A DNA stretch of 5,893 nt from Gammaproteobacteria bacterium (GTDB lineage: Bacteria; Pseudomonadota; Gammaproteobacteria; UBA9214), in the NCBI GenBank assembly GCA_030599705.1, contig JAUVNM010000124.1:1-5893 (forward strand), written 5' to 3'. Positions 4,983 through 5,893 of this stretch are shown piece by piece. A program made the position numbers and the translations under genes. Under the pieces are notes generated by a model. That model saw only the letters and a list, made by a program, of their open reading frames with translations, made no database searches and was not told where the DNA came from. Within the stretch, counting starts at the first letter, position 1. Every line of letters starts with the position of its first letter.

Positions 4983-5893
4983 CTATTCCCGCGGTGTTAC
5001 GCCGCCGTGATCGATGCGTTCATACTCGGCGATCACCTGGGCGCCGAGCAGCAGGATGATGGCCGCAAATTCAAAGCTCAGCAGGATGATCACGGCGGTG
5101 GCGAGCGAACCGTAAATGATACTCACGAAGGAAAGCGTGGTGAAATACCAGACCAGCACATGGCGCGTGGCCTCCCATAACAGGGTCGCCGCGACACCGC
5201 CGACCAGGGCGTGTGTCCAGGCCAGCCGCCCGACCGGCATGACCAGGTAGAAAGATGTCAGCAACAACACCTCGCCGAGCACACCGAGCAGGTACAGCGT
5301 GCTCGCCGTGGCGCTGGTCATGTTGATATCAATGCCAATCAGCGTCGGTGTGTCAGCGCTGTGCTGATGGAGCCAGCCGGCCATCAGACTGACGACCAGA
5401 AACCCCGCAATCAGCAGCAGGATGTAGAGATACGGCAGCACGGCCGAGACCAGGTAGTGACGCTGCTGCTCCAGGCGGCGATGGAAGAAGATCATCGACA
5501 TGGCATTCTCCAGCACCGAGAATGCCAGTGAGCTGAAGAACAGCAGGAACACGATTCCCAGCGTGCCGATGACCTTCCAGTGTGACAGGAAGTCCCCCAG
5601 GTGCTGCGCAAGGACATCCGCACTGATCGGAGCAATCATCGTCAGGATGGTCGATACCGTATCCAGCAGGAACTCCTGTTCGATGAACTGGGACAACACG
5701 ATCAGCACCAGTGCAAACACCGGGATAATCGACAGCAAGGTGTAATAGGCCACCGCGCCGGCGAGCAGCAACCCCTGGTTATCGCGGAAACCTCTTAATA
5801 CATCGAGCAGGAATCGCCCCGGGTGGCTGATGACATAACTCAGGGGTGATGGTTTGTCGCTCTTGGTGTAAGGCCCTGCCCTAACCGCCCCGG
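4983..5893 (-). CDS. YihY/BrkB family inner-membrane protein, N-terminus beyond the right edge
   Basis: The frame is open from the right edge to a TAG at 4983, giving 302 visible residues. A TTG at 5771 lies inside the first membrane segment and is unlikely to be the start, and no good start codon precedes it in the window, so the gene probably begins just outside. Counting from the edge, hydrophobic segments lie near residues 42-68, 107-127, 147-172, 198-218, 226-247 and 255-285, fitting the six-helix YihY family. The family's hallmark G-A-V-A-Y-Y-T-L-L-S-I-I-P (44-56) and a late Y-G-S-L-A (260-264) are present. The family was once called ribonuclease BN, an assignment now considered wrong, and virulence factor BrkB; its molecular function is unknown. 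A soluble lead of about 40 residues, containing P-G-R-F-L-L-D-V-L-R-G-F, precedes the first helix. The SLC13 permease gene follows 51 bp downstream. Confidence 0.87.
   Translation of the reverse strand, partial: GAVRAGPYTKSDKPSPLSYVISHPGRFLLDVLRGFRDNQGLLLAGAVAYYTLLSIIPVFALVLIVLSQFIEQEFLLDTVSTILTMIAPISADVLAQHLGDFLSHWKVIGTLGIVFLLFFSSLAFSVLENAMSMIFFHRRLEQQRHYLVSAVLPYLYILLLIAGFLVVSLMAGWLHQHSADTPTLIGIDINMTSATASTLYLLGVLGEVLLLTSFYLVMPVGRLAWTHALVGGVAATLLWEATRHVLVWYFTTLSFVSIIYGSLATAVIILLSFEFAAIILLLGAQVIAEYERIDHGGVTPRE

Overview
The window looks like chromosomal DNA of a gammaproteobacterium. The coding DNA is GC-rich, the lipoprotein has a typical signal peptide, and one gap carries palindromes of the TGTAGGAGCGGGC / GCATGCCCGCGA type that are common as REP elements in Pseudomonas and related genera. 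The genus cannot be named from the sequence.

Left part (1-1105): a GFA/CENP-V family zinc protein is encoded on the minus strand and runs off the left edge. A small unrecognised lipoprotein gene diverges from it on the plus strand. The gap that follows, between the convergent lipoprotein and hipA genes, holds four short palindromes arranged like an inverted REP pair.

Middle (1106-3152): a complete hipBA type II toxin-antitoxin operon lies on the minus strand. HipB (XRE-type repressor/antitoxin) overlaps HipA (serine/threonine kinase toxin) by 4 bp. Its promoter and a palindromic operator can be read directly upstream. The operon is followed, going upstream, by about 440 bp of strikingly AT-rich non-coding DNA. 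This holds two near-identical 19-bp repeats with internal dyad symmetry, a group of DnaA-box-like sites (one perfect TTATCCACA) and a rho-independent terminator on the minus strand. This stretch is the most unusual part of the window.

Right part (3153-5893): two membrane-protein genes lie on the minus strand, 51 bp apart and probably co-transcribed. The first is a YihY/BrkB family protein cut off at its N-terminus by the right edge. The second is a SLC13-type permease with two cytosolic TrkA_C (RCK_C) domains. Their transcript probably ends at the terminator at 3010-3037, which separates it from the downstream hipBA operon on the same strand.

No complete new multi-gene system was found. The best leads are the regulatory or replication-like AT-rich region and the hipBA module with a divergent phosphate-loop motif.
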